Assembly: GCA_003446335.1 (NCBI GenBank)
Contig: DMAZ01000117.1
Location: 1-11,773 of the forward strand
DNA length: 11,773 nt
Direction of reading: 5' to 3'
Source: Lachnospiraceae bacterium
Lineage (GTDB): Bacteria > Bacillota_A > Clostridia > Lachnospirales > Lachnospiraceae
The position numbers and the translations under genes are program-made. Positions 1-7,325 of the stretch are shown one piece after another. Each line of letters starts with the position of its first letter. Within the stretch, counting starts at the first letter, position 1. The notes beneath the pieces were generated by a model, which saw nothing but the letters and a program-made list of their open reading frames with translations, was not told the origin of the DNA and made no database searches.

Positions 1-60
1 TCTTCAGCCTCATCGGACTCCTCAGCTTCTTCATGCTCTTCAGCCTCATCGGACTCCTCA
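1..60 (-). repeat. 36-base-period direct repeat in the acidic tail
   Basis: The 24 bases at 1-24 recur identically at 37-60. On the coding strand they encode EESDEAEE with a short HEEA linker between, a 12-residue period. The array may continue outside the window. Identity at the DNA level suggests recent duplication. Confidence 0.8.
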
Positions 61-2756
61 ATTCCGCCCGTTACAGGTTCGGCATCCGTCTGATCCGGTA
101 CAGCTCCGCGCGTTAATTCATATTCTTCATCTTCCAGTTCGAATTCATCAATATACTCAGAATCCTCTTCGGCGGCTGAACGCTCAAAGACTCTGACTTT
201 GACCTTTTTCTCATCGGCCTGTTCGTTTACGGTCTCGCGCTCGGCATCCTCGAGTTTGGAGATAAGAGCCTTGCTGATGGCATCTATCTCTTCATCGTAC
301 TCCTGCTGCGAATCAGCCGTATCAGATGATTTTTCCGGTTCACCATCCTCCTTCGGTCTGTCAGTGTCAGTATCTGCCTCTTCCTCAGTCTTCTCATCCC
401 GCTCGGGTTCTTCGGAGCCTTCGATCAGATCTTCCTCATCAGATGCGGACCGGCCATACAACTCAGCGTCATCAGCCTCAACTTCCTCGTCCTCACGAAG
501 TTCTCTGAGTCTGAGCATCCATCCGGGCTCAGCACCGTCAAAATCATCGTCATCGTCATCATCGGAAAGGTCGAAATCGTCCTCCTCTTCCTCTAACTCC
601 TCGTCAAGATCTTCATCCTCATCTTCATCGTCCTCCTCATCTTCCAGATCGGGACCGATACCGAGGAATCTTCCTATGCTTCTTCCGAAGCCGGTAGAGA
701 AGAATCCGCCCTGTTTTTTCTTTTTCGGAATATCCCTGACAGGTTCATCCTCGAACGCGATTTCATCCTCATCGTCCTCTTCATCTATTTCATCGAATTC
801 ATCCGCGAACGATTCCTCATCAAAAAGTTCTTCTCTGTTGGATTTCTTAAAGAAGCCGGAGAATTTCTTCTTTTTACCCGTACCTGTTTTTCCTGAATCC
901 TCAATCGGCTGGCTATCCCTCTCAAGATCCTCCAACGTGTAGGATTCCTGTTTCTCCTCTGCCACCTGCTCCGTATCCTCTTCCTCTATGAAAGAGGTCG
1001 TTCTGGGCACACTGTTCCTGTAACCGGATTCATCGTCGAATATCCCTTTCGACGGCATCTTCTCATCATCCGTCTCTGCCGGTTCAATTCCCTCCTCCTC
1101 AGCTCTCTGCTTTTCAAGCTGGTCTGCAAAGGAAAGACCGCCGCCCTGGAATATTTTCCTGATTTCTGCGCCCATATTATGTCTCTGGGCATTGATATTA
1201 TCGTACGGTGCTTCTTCATCCCGAATCTGATTATTTCGGAAGAGAGACTCCCCGGCGGATTCCCTGCCCGCATCCTGCAGGGCAGAAGAAGATTCTTCTG
1301 CCTTTATCTGCATTTCTTCCCCGGAATCCTCCGAATCAAGACCCGTACTGCGGTCGGATCCTGCCGTCGTGAGATCCGGTGTCCTTACAAGGAGTATATC
1401 CTCTTCTTCCTCATCGGGATCTGAGTATGCAGCTGTGACCGCTGCTTTGGGTATTGCATATGTTGCCGCTTCCGTCTCATCTGCAGCATCTTCTGCTTCA
1501 TCAGTTTCCTCTTCCCCGGATGTCGCTTTAGCAAGATCCCGGACAGACTCCTCACCCGGTACTTCGACATGATCTTCAGGATTCACAGCCTCCTCTATGG
1601 ATGTCGCTTCGTCAATCTCTGCAGTAAATTCAGTCTCCTCCACAGGTGTCGATCCGGCAAACTCTTCGGATACCTCTTCCTCTTTTATGCCTGTCATTTC
1701 AACAGAATCATCAGAAGTCTCTTTCACTTTACTACCTGTTGTCTCAGCAGCTTCTTCAGAAACCTCTTTCGCTTTTATACCGGTTATCTCAGCAGCTTTT
1801 TCGGTGGTCTCTTTCGCCTCTGCAGCCGCAGCTTTCTCCTTTTCCTCTTTCAGAGCGGCTGCCTGAATGGAGGCATAGCTGCTCTCCCATCGCTCAGCAC
1901 GATAGCGCGTGCCCAGCACCTGGCGGGCATCGTAGCCGGCTTCCGCGAACGTAGAATTGAGATACTCATAAGTCATGGGTATGATTCTGAGAACGAACAG
2001 CGTGACGGGCAGATCATGCAGAATATCCTTCGTCACGCCCCTGTAAGATAAGATCTCCCAGTAATCATCGCTTCCGACCGCGACCTGTTCAGCTACTCCG
2101 TACATCTGAAGACCTGCAAGAGGCTGCATATTCCCGGTATATTCATCGAATATAGCCGCTGAAACATTGCTGTTATCCAGAATATTACTGAATTTCAGAC
2201 CGCCTTCGGAAATAATGTAAAAGATTCCGTTCAGATAGAGATACTCAAGCGGCGTACACCTGATCCGATTCCCGCCGCCCGTGGACAGAGCCATTGTTGT
2301 ATGTCGATTGATGAAGGCGTCGACCTCTCGGCTCAGTTCGTCCGACGGCATTACAGAGACCGGAGCACGGAGCTTTCTGGCGATCTGATACCCCACCTCG
2401 GACGTAGTCCTCTCATCTTTTATGAACATTCCGGTTATTGAGAGGTCTCCTCCGACGGCAAATTCCATATCTACGACATATTTGGTAAAGCCGGCATCAG
2501 AAAATCCGAGACCGACAAATGCGATCCTCTTTCCGAGCAGACCTTCACGGTTTTTCAGCAGATAGGATTTTGTCTTCCCGGCTGTCAATGCACCGTAAAA
2601 ATTAAAGATAAAACAGAATCCGTCATAGACAGAGATCTCCTCCGGAGATTCACCTATTTCAGCAATTCTGACATTACCGATAATATAACCGATCGCATTT
2701 GCAACACGCTCTGCCGAGCTCTGTCTTCCATCGTATAATATAAGTGTATTTGCCAT
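1..2756 (-). CDS. Flavodoxin-like / pyridoxamine 5'-phosphate oxidase-like fusion with giant acidic tail (3' end outside window)
   Basis: The ATG at 2756-2754 opens a frame that stays free of stops to the window edge, giving 918 codons with the C-terminus missing. Residues 1 to about 145 look like a flavodoxin-type domain (strand TLILYDG, then FCFIFNFYGALTAGK, KRIAFVGLGFSD), though the usual T/S-rich FMN phosphate loop is degenerate (DGRQSSAERVA). Residues about 150-285 match the FMN-binding split barrel of pyridoxamine 5'-phosphate oxidase-like proteins (RCTPLEYLYLNG, SEGGLKF, NVSAAIFDEYTG, LNSTFAEAGYDARQ). From about residue 296 the chain becomes low-complexity and acidic for over 620 residues, with 15-residue repeats at 316-371, two Lys/Phe-rich islands near 621-640 and 675-705, and long Asp/Glu runs. 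A GAGG-type ribosome binding site lies about 9 bases before the ATG, and 37 bases separate it from the acyl ligase, so co-transcription is likely. A flavin-dependent redox or binding role is inferred from folds only; substrate and function of the tail are unknown. Confidence 0.5.
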   Translation of the reverse strand, partial: MANTLILYDGRQSSAERVANAIGYIIGNVRIAEIGESPEEISVYDGFCFIFNFYGALTAGKTKSYLLKNREGLLGKRIAFVGLGFSDAGFTKYVVDMEFAVGGDLSITGMFIKDERTTSEVGYQIARKLRAPVSVMPSDELSREVDAFINRHTTMALSTGGGNRIRCTPLEYLYLNGIFYIISEGGLKFSNILDNSNVSAAIFDEYTGNMQPLAGLQMYGVAEQVAVGSDDYWEILSYRGVTKDILHDLPVTLFVLRIIPMTYEYLNSTFAEAGYDARQVLGTRYRAERWESSYASIQAAALKEEKEKAAAAEAKETTEKAAEITGIKAKEVSEEAAETTGSKVKETSDDSVEMTGIKEEEVSEEFAGSTPVEETEFTAEIDEATSIEEAVNPEDHVEVPGEESVRDLAKATSGEEETDEAEDAADETEAATYAIPKAAVTAAYSDPDEEEEDILLVRTPDLTTAGSDRSTGLDSEDSGEEMQIKAEESSSALQDAGRESAGESLFRNNQIRDEEAPYDNINAQRHNMGAEIRKIFQGGGLSFADQLEKQRAEEEGIEPAETDDEKMPSKGIFDDESGYRNSVPRTTSFIEEEDTEQVAEEKQESYTLEDLERDSQPIEDSGKTGTGKKKKFSGFFKKSNREELFDEESFADEFDEIDEEDDEDEIAFEDEPVRDIPKKKKQGGFFSTGFGRSIGRFLGIGPDLEDEEDDEDEDEDLDEELEEEEDDFDLSDDDDDDDFDGAEPGWMLRLRELREDEEVEADDAELYGRSASDEEDLIEGSEEPERDEKTEEEADTDTDRPKEDGEPEKSSDTADSQQEYDEEIDAISKALISKLEDAERETVNEQADEKKVKVRVFERSAAEEDSEYIDEFELEDEEYELTRGAVPDQTDAEPVTGGIEESDEAEEHEEAEESDEAE
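1641..1811 (-). repeat. Tandem 45-base (15-residue) degenerate repeats
   Basis: Three full units lie at 1811-1767, 1766-1722 and 1721-1677, followed by a partial fourth from 1676. The units are ETTEKAAEITGIKAK, EVSEEAAETTGSKVK and ETSDDSVEMTGIKEE, then EVSEEFAGSTP. Fixed positions are an initial Glu, Glu at position 8, Thr-Gly at 10-11 and Lys at 13. They lie just after the PPOX-like domain, at the start of the acidic tail. Confidence 0.8.
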
Positions 2757-2793
2757 TTCCGAAACACCTCTACTGCTTTTAATGGGATTCAGG

Positions 2794-4365
2794 TCATCCT
2801 TCCTGCTCCCGCACCTGATTTCTGATAATCTTACCGGTCGAATTTCTTATGAACGGTTCATCTCTTATGATCAATTTCTTAAGCTGTCGGTAAACCGGTT
2901 CCCCTTTATTCACCCGGTCAAGCAGCGCATCGAAATACTCCCTCGGCGCTCCCGCTTCCTTTTCAGGATAGATCTGGACCGCAAGGACATTATCCTGTTC
3001 GTATACAACAGCCTCGGCTACCGCCGGATCGATCAGGATCTTCTCCTCCATCTCCTCAGGAGAAATATTTTCTCCGCTGGATGTAATGATCAGATTCTTG
3101 GTCCTTCCGGTTATGAACAGATAATGGTCTTCGATCTTTCCAATGTCCCCTGTGTGGAACCATCCACCCTTCATGGCTTCGGCGGTCGCTTCGGGATCCT
3201 TATAATACCCCAGCATGATATTGTCGCCGCGGGCAAGGATCTCGCCGTCATCGTCGATCATCACCTCGCACCCGAAAAGCACCGGTCCTACCGAGCCGTC
3301 ACACATATCTTTATTTCTGTTCACAGCCAGAACAGGAGAACATTCTGTGATGCCGTACCCGTTCAGAATTTCGATTCCAAATTGTCTGAACATCTTGACA
3401 TACACAGGCGAAAGCGGAGCTCCGCCACAGATAATGAACTCCAGATTTCCACCGGTCATAGCCCTGACCTGCTCAGGAGCGAGCGTTCCGCCGGCCCTTT
3501 TTGCCATCACTCTGAATTGTTTCGCAAATGTCTCTATGATCATCGGAACGACGAACAGACATCTCGGCTTCGCAATCTGAAGATCTTTCATGATATTGCG
3601 CATATTTCGAACGATATAACACGGCTTATTATAATTGAACACCATGAGATGTCCCACGATCAGTCCGAACATATGGTGCATGGGCAGCGGTGAAAGTCCG
3701 TTGCCTTCAAGGACAAAATTGGTACATGCCTGATTTATGTTCGCTGCGATATTCTTCTGGCTCAGCATTACGCCCTTCGGTATACCGGTCGTGCCGGATG
3801 TATATACCAGTGCGCACATCTCCTCCGCATTGATCTCAAAGTCGATAAAAGAGGTGTCTCCTGATGCGATATACCTTTTCCCTTCCTCTACCCATTCGGG
3901 GAAGCAGGTGAAGGCCAGATCTACGAATCCCCTTGCATCCGCTGCCGGTATCTGTGACAGACTGTTCCTGAAGGCAGGAATCGCAGGCGCGAACTCCGGA
4001 GAGTACGCGAGAGCAGCACAATCACCGCTTGCGCATAATTTTATGATATTTTCGACGGGCTGGCGGGCATCCATAGGCAGCGCTACGTTGCCGCCGTTTA
4101 CGATTGCAAAGAAGGTGACCAGCCATTCATAGGAATTTAATCCCAGCAGTGCTATATGGGAGCCTTCTCTGAAATTATGTGCATAAAAATATGTCCCGAC
4201 AGCATTTACATCGTCACGGAATTCAGAGTATGTCTTTTTTACAACATTCCCATCATCGTCGGTGTAGAAAAATGCAGTACCGTCAGGATTATCATTATTC
4301 CGAAGTTCGACAAGTTCCTTGAGCGTGCAGATCTTCGGAAGTTCATACGGTCCATATTTATTCAT
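2794..4365 (-). CDS. AMP-forming acyl-CoA/acyl-ACP ligase (ANL superfamily)
   Basis: This 523-residue protein has the full set of adenylate-forming signatures: the phosphate-binding loop YTSGTTGIPKG at 188-198, NGYGITECSP at 335-344, TGD at 405-407, the hinge RTKNLI at 421-426, and the C-terminal catalytic lysine in NSTGKIIR (K512). Length and motif spacing fit fatty-acid or aryl-acid ligases. The enzyme should convert a carboxylic acid plus ATP to an acyl-AMP, then transfer the acyl group to a phosphopantetheine thiol in the cytoplasm. The ATG (4365-4363) directly follows the TAA of the acyl carrier protein gene (4368-4366), with a GGAGAAG ribosome binding site inside the carrier's last codons, so translation is probably coupled. 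That arrangement suggests the neighbouring carrier, rather than free CoA, is the acceptor (inference). The acid substrate cannot be read from the sequence. Confidence 0.93.
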   Translation of the reverse strand: MNKYGPYELPKICTLKELVELRNNDNPDGTAFFYTDDDGNVVKKTYSEFRDDVNAVGTYFYAHNFREGSHIALLGLNSYEWLVTFFAIVNGGNVALPMDARQPVENIIKLCASGDCAALAYSPEFAPAIPAFRNSLSQIPAADARGFVDLAFTCFPEWVEEGKRYIASGDTSFIDFEINAEEMCALVYTSGTTGIPKGVMLSQKNIAANINQACTNFVLEGNGLSPLPMHHMFGLIVGHLMVFNYNKPCYIVRNMRNIMKDLQIAKPRCLFVVPMIIETFAKQFRVMAKRAGGTLAPEQVRAMTGGNLEFIICGGAPLSPVYVKMFRQFGIEILNGYGITECSPVLAVNRNKDMCDGSVGPVLFGCEVMIDDDGEILARGDNIMLGYYKDPEATAEAMKGGWFHTGDIGKIEDHYLFITGRTKNLIITSSGENISPEEMEEKILIDPAVAEAVVYEQDNVLAVQIYPEKEAGAPREYFDALLDRVNKGEPVYRQLKKLIIRDEPFIRNSTGKIIRNQVREQEG

Positions 4366-4590
4366 TTATTTATTCTTCTCCAGGTATTCTTCGATATCAG
4401 CTACTGTCTTGAATTCCATGATCTGTTCATCAGGAATGCTGATGCCATACTGATCCTCGAAATCCGAAACGATTGTCAGAACATCAAATGAATTAAGCTC
4501 AAGATCATCAATTAAATTCGATGTTTCATTAATCTGTTCAGCCGGCACATCCGTATACTGTTCCAGCACTTCAATAATTTCCTGCAGCAT
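4366..4590 (-). CDS. Acyl carrier protein
   Basis: This 74-residue acidic protein matches a stand-alone acyl carrier protein in length and pattern. The phosphopantetheine attachment serine is S34 in DDLELNSFD, a variant of the usual DSL signature. Helix III and IV patterns (YGISIPDEQ, FKTVADIEEYLEK) are typical. It should carry an acyl group as a thioester after modification by a phosphopantetheinyl transferase that is not in the window. A strong AGGAGG (4598-4603) precedes the ATG by 7 bases. It is the first gene of a cassette with the acyl ligase and the flavodoxin/PPOX fusion. No fatty-acid synthase genes surround it, so a dedicated carrier for a specialised acyl unit is more likely than the housekeeping AcpP (inference). 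Confidence 0.92.
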   Translation of the reverse strand: MLQEIIEVLEQYTDVPAEQINETSNLIDDLELNSFDVLTIVSDFEDQYGISIPDEQIMEFKTVADIEEYLEKNK

Positions 4591-4627
4591 TGTTAATCCT
4601 CCTAGACTATATCTATGTTACTGAATC

Positions 4628-4656
4628 ATCATAGCGAAAAAAGCGCTTTGTTGCAA
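4628..4656 (-). promoter_or_regulatory. Promoter of the acyl carrier protein cassette
   Basis: On the minus strand a -35 box TTGCAA (4656-4651) and a -10 box TATGAT (4633-4628) are separated by exactly 17 bases. The site sits between the upstream terminator and the carrier gene, with a predicted 5' leader of about 30 bases ending in a strong ribosome binding site. The spacer holds the perfect palindrome AAAGCGCTTT (4640-4649), a possible operator. Confidence 0.7.
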
Positions 4657-4671
4657 CATTATTTCTAATAC

Positions 4672-4715
4672 AAAAAAGCAGATACTGTCCAATAGTGAAC
4701 CCGTATCTGCTTTTT
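4672..4715 (-). terminator. Intrinsic terminator after the M14-like gene (possibly bidirectional)
   Basis: A perfect 13-base-pair inverted repeat (4673-4685 with 4703-4715, arms AAAAAGCAGATAC and GTATCTGCTTTTT) encloses a 17-base loop. On the minus strand it ends in a run of six T and begins 7 bases after the stop codon of the M14-like gene. The A/T-rich arms could let it act on both strands. Confidence 0.85.
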
Positions 4716-4722
4716 CAGATAA

Positions 4723-7242
4723 TTATAAGCCGTTGGTGTAAAGATTTCCGAACATCGGAAGCACGTCCGAATTGGCCTGCCATACGGATGACATCTGTGT
4801 TTCATTTAACGGTATGTCACCTGTGCCTGACTTGATCGTTACTGCCGGTATATTCATTACATACATGAAATATTCACTTGCTCCGCCGGCATTCGTCGCG
4901 TCATATTTCGGCATCTCAGCAGCGGTATAACCGGTCTTTCCCGTGAGGGCTGTGACAAGTCCATCGAAACCGATGTTCGTGACTCCGGCTACACCCTGCG
5001 CTGCCGGACCTTCGTATCCATATCCGTACTCTACGGTCTGCCCGTTCGTTCCGTAACCGATGACTGCAGCTGTACTTACACTGCCTGCCAGATTTACAAG
5101 AGCCTGTGTTTCCTGCTCGCTCATAGCCGCACTGCCCTTATATCCTGAGGTCGACGGAGCCGCAGGACCGGCTGTGTATTCCTCCCATCCGATATCGAAG
5201 TTGTTGTTCAGATCGACGCCGTTGGCGTTTGCGGAATAGGTCAGGACGTAAGTTTCCATCGGATCTGTAGTGATACCTGCCGCAACATCTGCATCATACG
5301 CTGCCTGCAAAGCCGCTCTGGCTTCATCTGTTCTGAGCGCGTCGACACCATACTGGCAGATTGAAACGCCGTCCGGATTCGCCATGGGGATCACATGGAC
5401 GCAGACATCAGCAAAAATAGAATCCAATGGATGATTCTTATATGTGGTACCGCTCTTTCTCGCCTTGCAATAGGCTTCCAGCTGATTCATAGCCAGGACC
5501 GTATCAATATAGTCTGTACCCTCAAGTGCATAATAGACGATGACATGTCTGGAGGCATTCGCATTGCCGATAATAGCCTGATAGATCGCTCTCTGATCAA
5601 GTGTCGTTCCGATCGTCTCTGTGGAAATGAAATCTCCGTACTGCACGGTCATGAAATAAAGATCCTTGACCATCTGATCGTAAGAATACATGACGCTGTC
5701 TGTCCGGCAGATCGATTCACCTTCAGCGGGCATCTCCGTCAGGAACTCACTGAGATCTCTCGTACTGATATCCGGAAGTCCGAGCATACCTGCTTCCGCA
5801 AGCTTAGCTGCTTTCTCTTCCTTCTCAAGTTCCTCGGCTCTTGCAAGAGCTGCAGCCTGCTCCTCTTCAAATTTAGCCTGAGCAGCCCTGCTCTCTTCAA
5901 GATATCTGCTCTCCTCGTCAGTCATGCTCTCTTCAGCTGCCGCCACAGATGAATCAGCAACAGCTTCCTGTGTCCCGGCATTGGCGGGTGCTTCTGCAGT
6001 TGCATTGTTATCCGGTCTGCTTACGGAAAGATTCGACCAGAAGTACGTCATCATCGCACCGACACCGAGTATGAGGAGGATCAGAATGACCGATACAGTC
6101 ACGACAGTCCTGCCGTTCCCCTCATCGTCATCGTCATCTTCATCCTCGTCATCATCTTGAAGTGCCTGTTCCGCAGCTTTTTCTTCGACAAGCGCCCTCT
6201 TTTCCGCTTTCTCCCGTTCAAGACGCGCCTGTTCATCCCGCAATGCTGCCTCAAGGGCTTTCTTTTCTTCTTCCTCGTGCATCTTCTTTTCCGCTTCCCG
6301 GCGTCTGGTTTCTTCTTCCTCTGCCAATCTTCGTTCTGCCTCTTTGCGCTTTGCTTCTGCCTCCCGTTCACGGGCAAGGGCGGCCTGTCTCTCCGCCTCA
6401 GCATACTCTTCGCGGGCAGCCTTCACACGTTCTGCTCTCAGGGCAGCCTCTCTGGCACGCTCCTGTTCTCTGGCGCGCTTTCTCGCCTCTTCACCAGGGT
6501 CCGGCTCCGAGGTGCCGCGAACGATTTCTTCTTTCGGTTTCCCTTCGGGACTTGCCGGTTCAAAAGCTCTGCCCGCCGTATGATAATTCGTTTCTTCGCC
6601 GGAAATATCTCTGGCCTGTGAAGCCCTTCTTCTTCTGCTCCAACCGCCTCGTTTTTCCACTTCATACCATCCGCCGGTCCTGATCGACTCTCCGCTCACA
6701 TAGGCCTGTGAGTTTCTCTCGTCGATTGCCCTCCTTGTCGGTTCGTTCTCGACTCTTCTGGCGGCCCTCACCGCGGCGATCTTCTTTTTCTCGGCTTCCT
6801 GCTCCCTGGTCACACGCTGTATCTCAGCAGCTAAAGCACTCTCGAACTCGCTGAGCATCGGGTCCTCAGGTTCTATTTCCGTGCTGGGTGCCCACTGATC
6901 TGTATTCTGCAGGATATTCTCGTAAGCACCGGTCTCTTCCGGTTTTTTCGCGTTCCGGTCACCTGCCTGATCCACTACTTTCTCACGCACCGGTGTACTC
7001 TGGACCGCCGGACCGTCCTTTTCCGATGTATTATCCCTGACCCGGGCAGTCTCCTGCACAGGCCCGGCCGGAGCAGGCACCTTATTTTCTTCCGGCTTAT
7101 CCGGTGCTTCCTCTAAATCATCATACTCAAAGTCATCAAATGAAAACTCTTCAAAGAATTTGTCATCCAGAACATTGTTTTCTCCTTCGGGATCCGGACC
7201 GGAACTGCCCGAATTTCCGAATAACGTGAATTTATCAGCCAC
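4723..7242 (-). CDS. Membrane-anchored coiled-coil protein with a degenerate M14 (zinc carboxypeptidase-like) outer domain
   Basis: I chose the GTG at 7242 (839 residues) because GGAGGA sits 5 bases upstream; an earlier in-frame GTG at 7254 has no ribosome binding site. Residues 1-245 are charged and mostly disordered. Residues about 249-363 form a long Glu/Arg/Ala/Lys coiled coil, ending in an Asp-rich run at 364-374. One transmembrane helix spans about 379-400, preceded by the charged region, implying a cytoplasmic N-terminus. After an outer linker with a second Glu/Ala-rich helix (about 437-483), residues 514-834 follow the M14 peptidase fold: HVIVYYALEGTDYIDT, IPMANPDGV, ANGVDLNNNFDIGW, VIGYGTNGQTVEYGYG and IPAVTIKSG. 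The expected zinc ligands His and Glu of HxxE are E574 and D577, the third His is G731, the NRNF Arg is N680, and the catalytic Glu is K804. The family normally cleaves peptides or peptidoglycan stem peptides; here a binding or scaffold role is more likely (inference). Confidence 0.88.
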   Translation of the reverse strand: MADKFTLFGNSGSSGPDPEGENNVLDDKFFEEFSFDDFEYDDLEEAPDKPEENKVPAPAGPVQETARVRDNTSEKDGPAVQSTPVREKVVDQAGDRNAKKPEETGAYENILQNTDQWAPSTEIEPEDPMLSEFESALAAEIQRVTREQEAEKKKIAAVRAARRVENEPTRRAIDERNSQAYVSGESIRTGGWYEVEKRGGWSRRRRASQARDISGEETNYHTAGRAFEPASPEGKPKEEIVRGTSEPDPGEEARKRAREQERAREAALRAERVKAAREEYAEAERQAALAREREAEAKRKEAERRLAEEEETRRREAEKKMHEEEEKKALEAALRDEQARLEREKAEKRALVEEKAAEQALQDDDEDEDDDDDEGNGRTVVTVSVILILLILGVGAMMTYFWSNLSVSRPDNNATAEAPANAGTQEAVADSSVAAAEESMTDEESRYLEESRAAQAKFEEEQAAALARAEELEKEEKAAKLAEAGMLGLPDISTRDLSEFLTEMPAEGESICRTDSVMYSYDQMVKDLYFMTVQYGDFISTETIGTTLDQRAIYQAIIGNANASRHVIVYYALEGTDYIDTVLAMNQLEAYCKARKSGTTYKNHPLDSIFADVCVHVIPMANPDGVSICQYGVDALRTDEARAALQAAYDADVAAGITTDPMETYVLTYSANANGVDLNNNFDIGWEEYTAGPAAPSTSGYKGSAAMSEQETQALVNLAGSVSTAAVIGYGTNGQTVEYGYGYEGPAAQGVAGVTNIGFDGLVTALTGKTGYTAAEMPKYDATNAGGASEYFMYVMNIPAVTIKSGTGDIPLNETQMSSVWQANSDVLPMFGNLYTNGL

Positions 7243-7246
7243 AGCT

Positions 7247-7252
7247 TCCTCC
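7247..7252 (-). promoter_or_regulatory. Ribosome binding site that decides the M14-like gene start
   Basis: GGAGGA on the minus strand lies 4-5 bases before the GTG at 7242. It overlaps codons 1-3 of the longer reading from 7254, which has only an AT-rich stretch before it. This favours 7242 as the true start. Confidence 0.7.
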
Positions 7253-7286
7253 ACAAATAAGCGTTTATTTTACACTCCAGTGAACT

Positions 7287-7316
7287 AGTATATCAAATCG
7301 GCCATAAAAATGTAAA
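7287..7316 (-). promoter_or_regulatory. Promoter of the M14-like gene
   Basis: The minus strand shows TTTACA (7316-7311) and TATACT (7292-7287), each five of six to the vegetative consensus, spaced by 18 bases. The site lies just after the stop codon of the 92-residue gene and gives a leader of about 40 bases before the GTG at 7242. The M14-like gene is thus probably its own transcription unit, closed by the terminator at 4672-4715. Confidence 0.65.
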
Positions 7317-7325
7317 TACGCTATG

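Noticed and set aside
540..660. Trinucleotide-like run of TCA/TCG/TCC as a microsatellite
   Set aside because: It is coding sequence for Asp/Glu runs with mixed codons and no fixed repeat unit.
199..942. Ser-rich open frame on the plus strand, 247 codons
   Set aside because: It is the mirror of the Asp/Glu codons of the acidic tail (GAG, GAA, GAT read backward as CTC, TTC, ATC and shifted TCx codons). It has no ribosome binding site or domain pattern.
2782..3693. 303-codon open frame on the plus strand
   Set aside because: It lies fully opposite the acyl ligase gene, whose motifs are complete. The plus-strand translation has no recognisable pattern.
4723..5701. Loss of M14 active site caused by sequencing error or frameshift
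   Set aside because: Family motifs between and around the changed residues remain in one frame, and each change is a simple substitution at a different place.
7243..7254. GTG at 7254 as start of the M14-like protein
   Set aside because: No ribosome binding site precedes it; GGAGGA lies between it and the better placed GTG at 7242.
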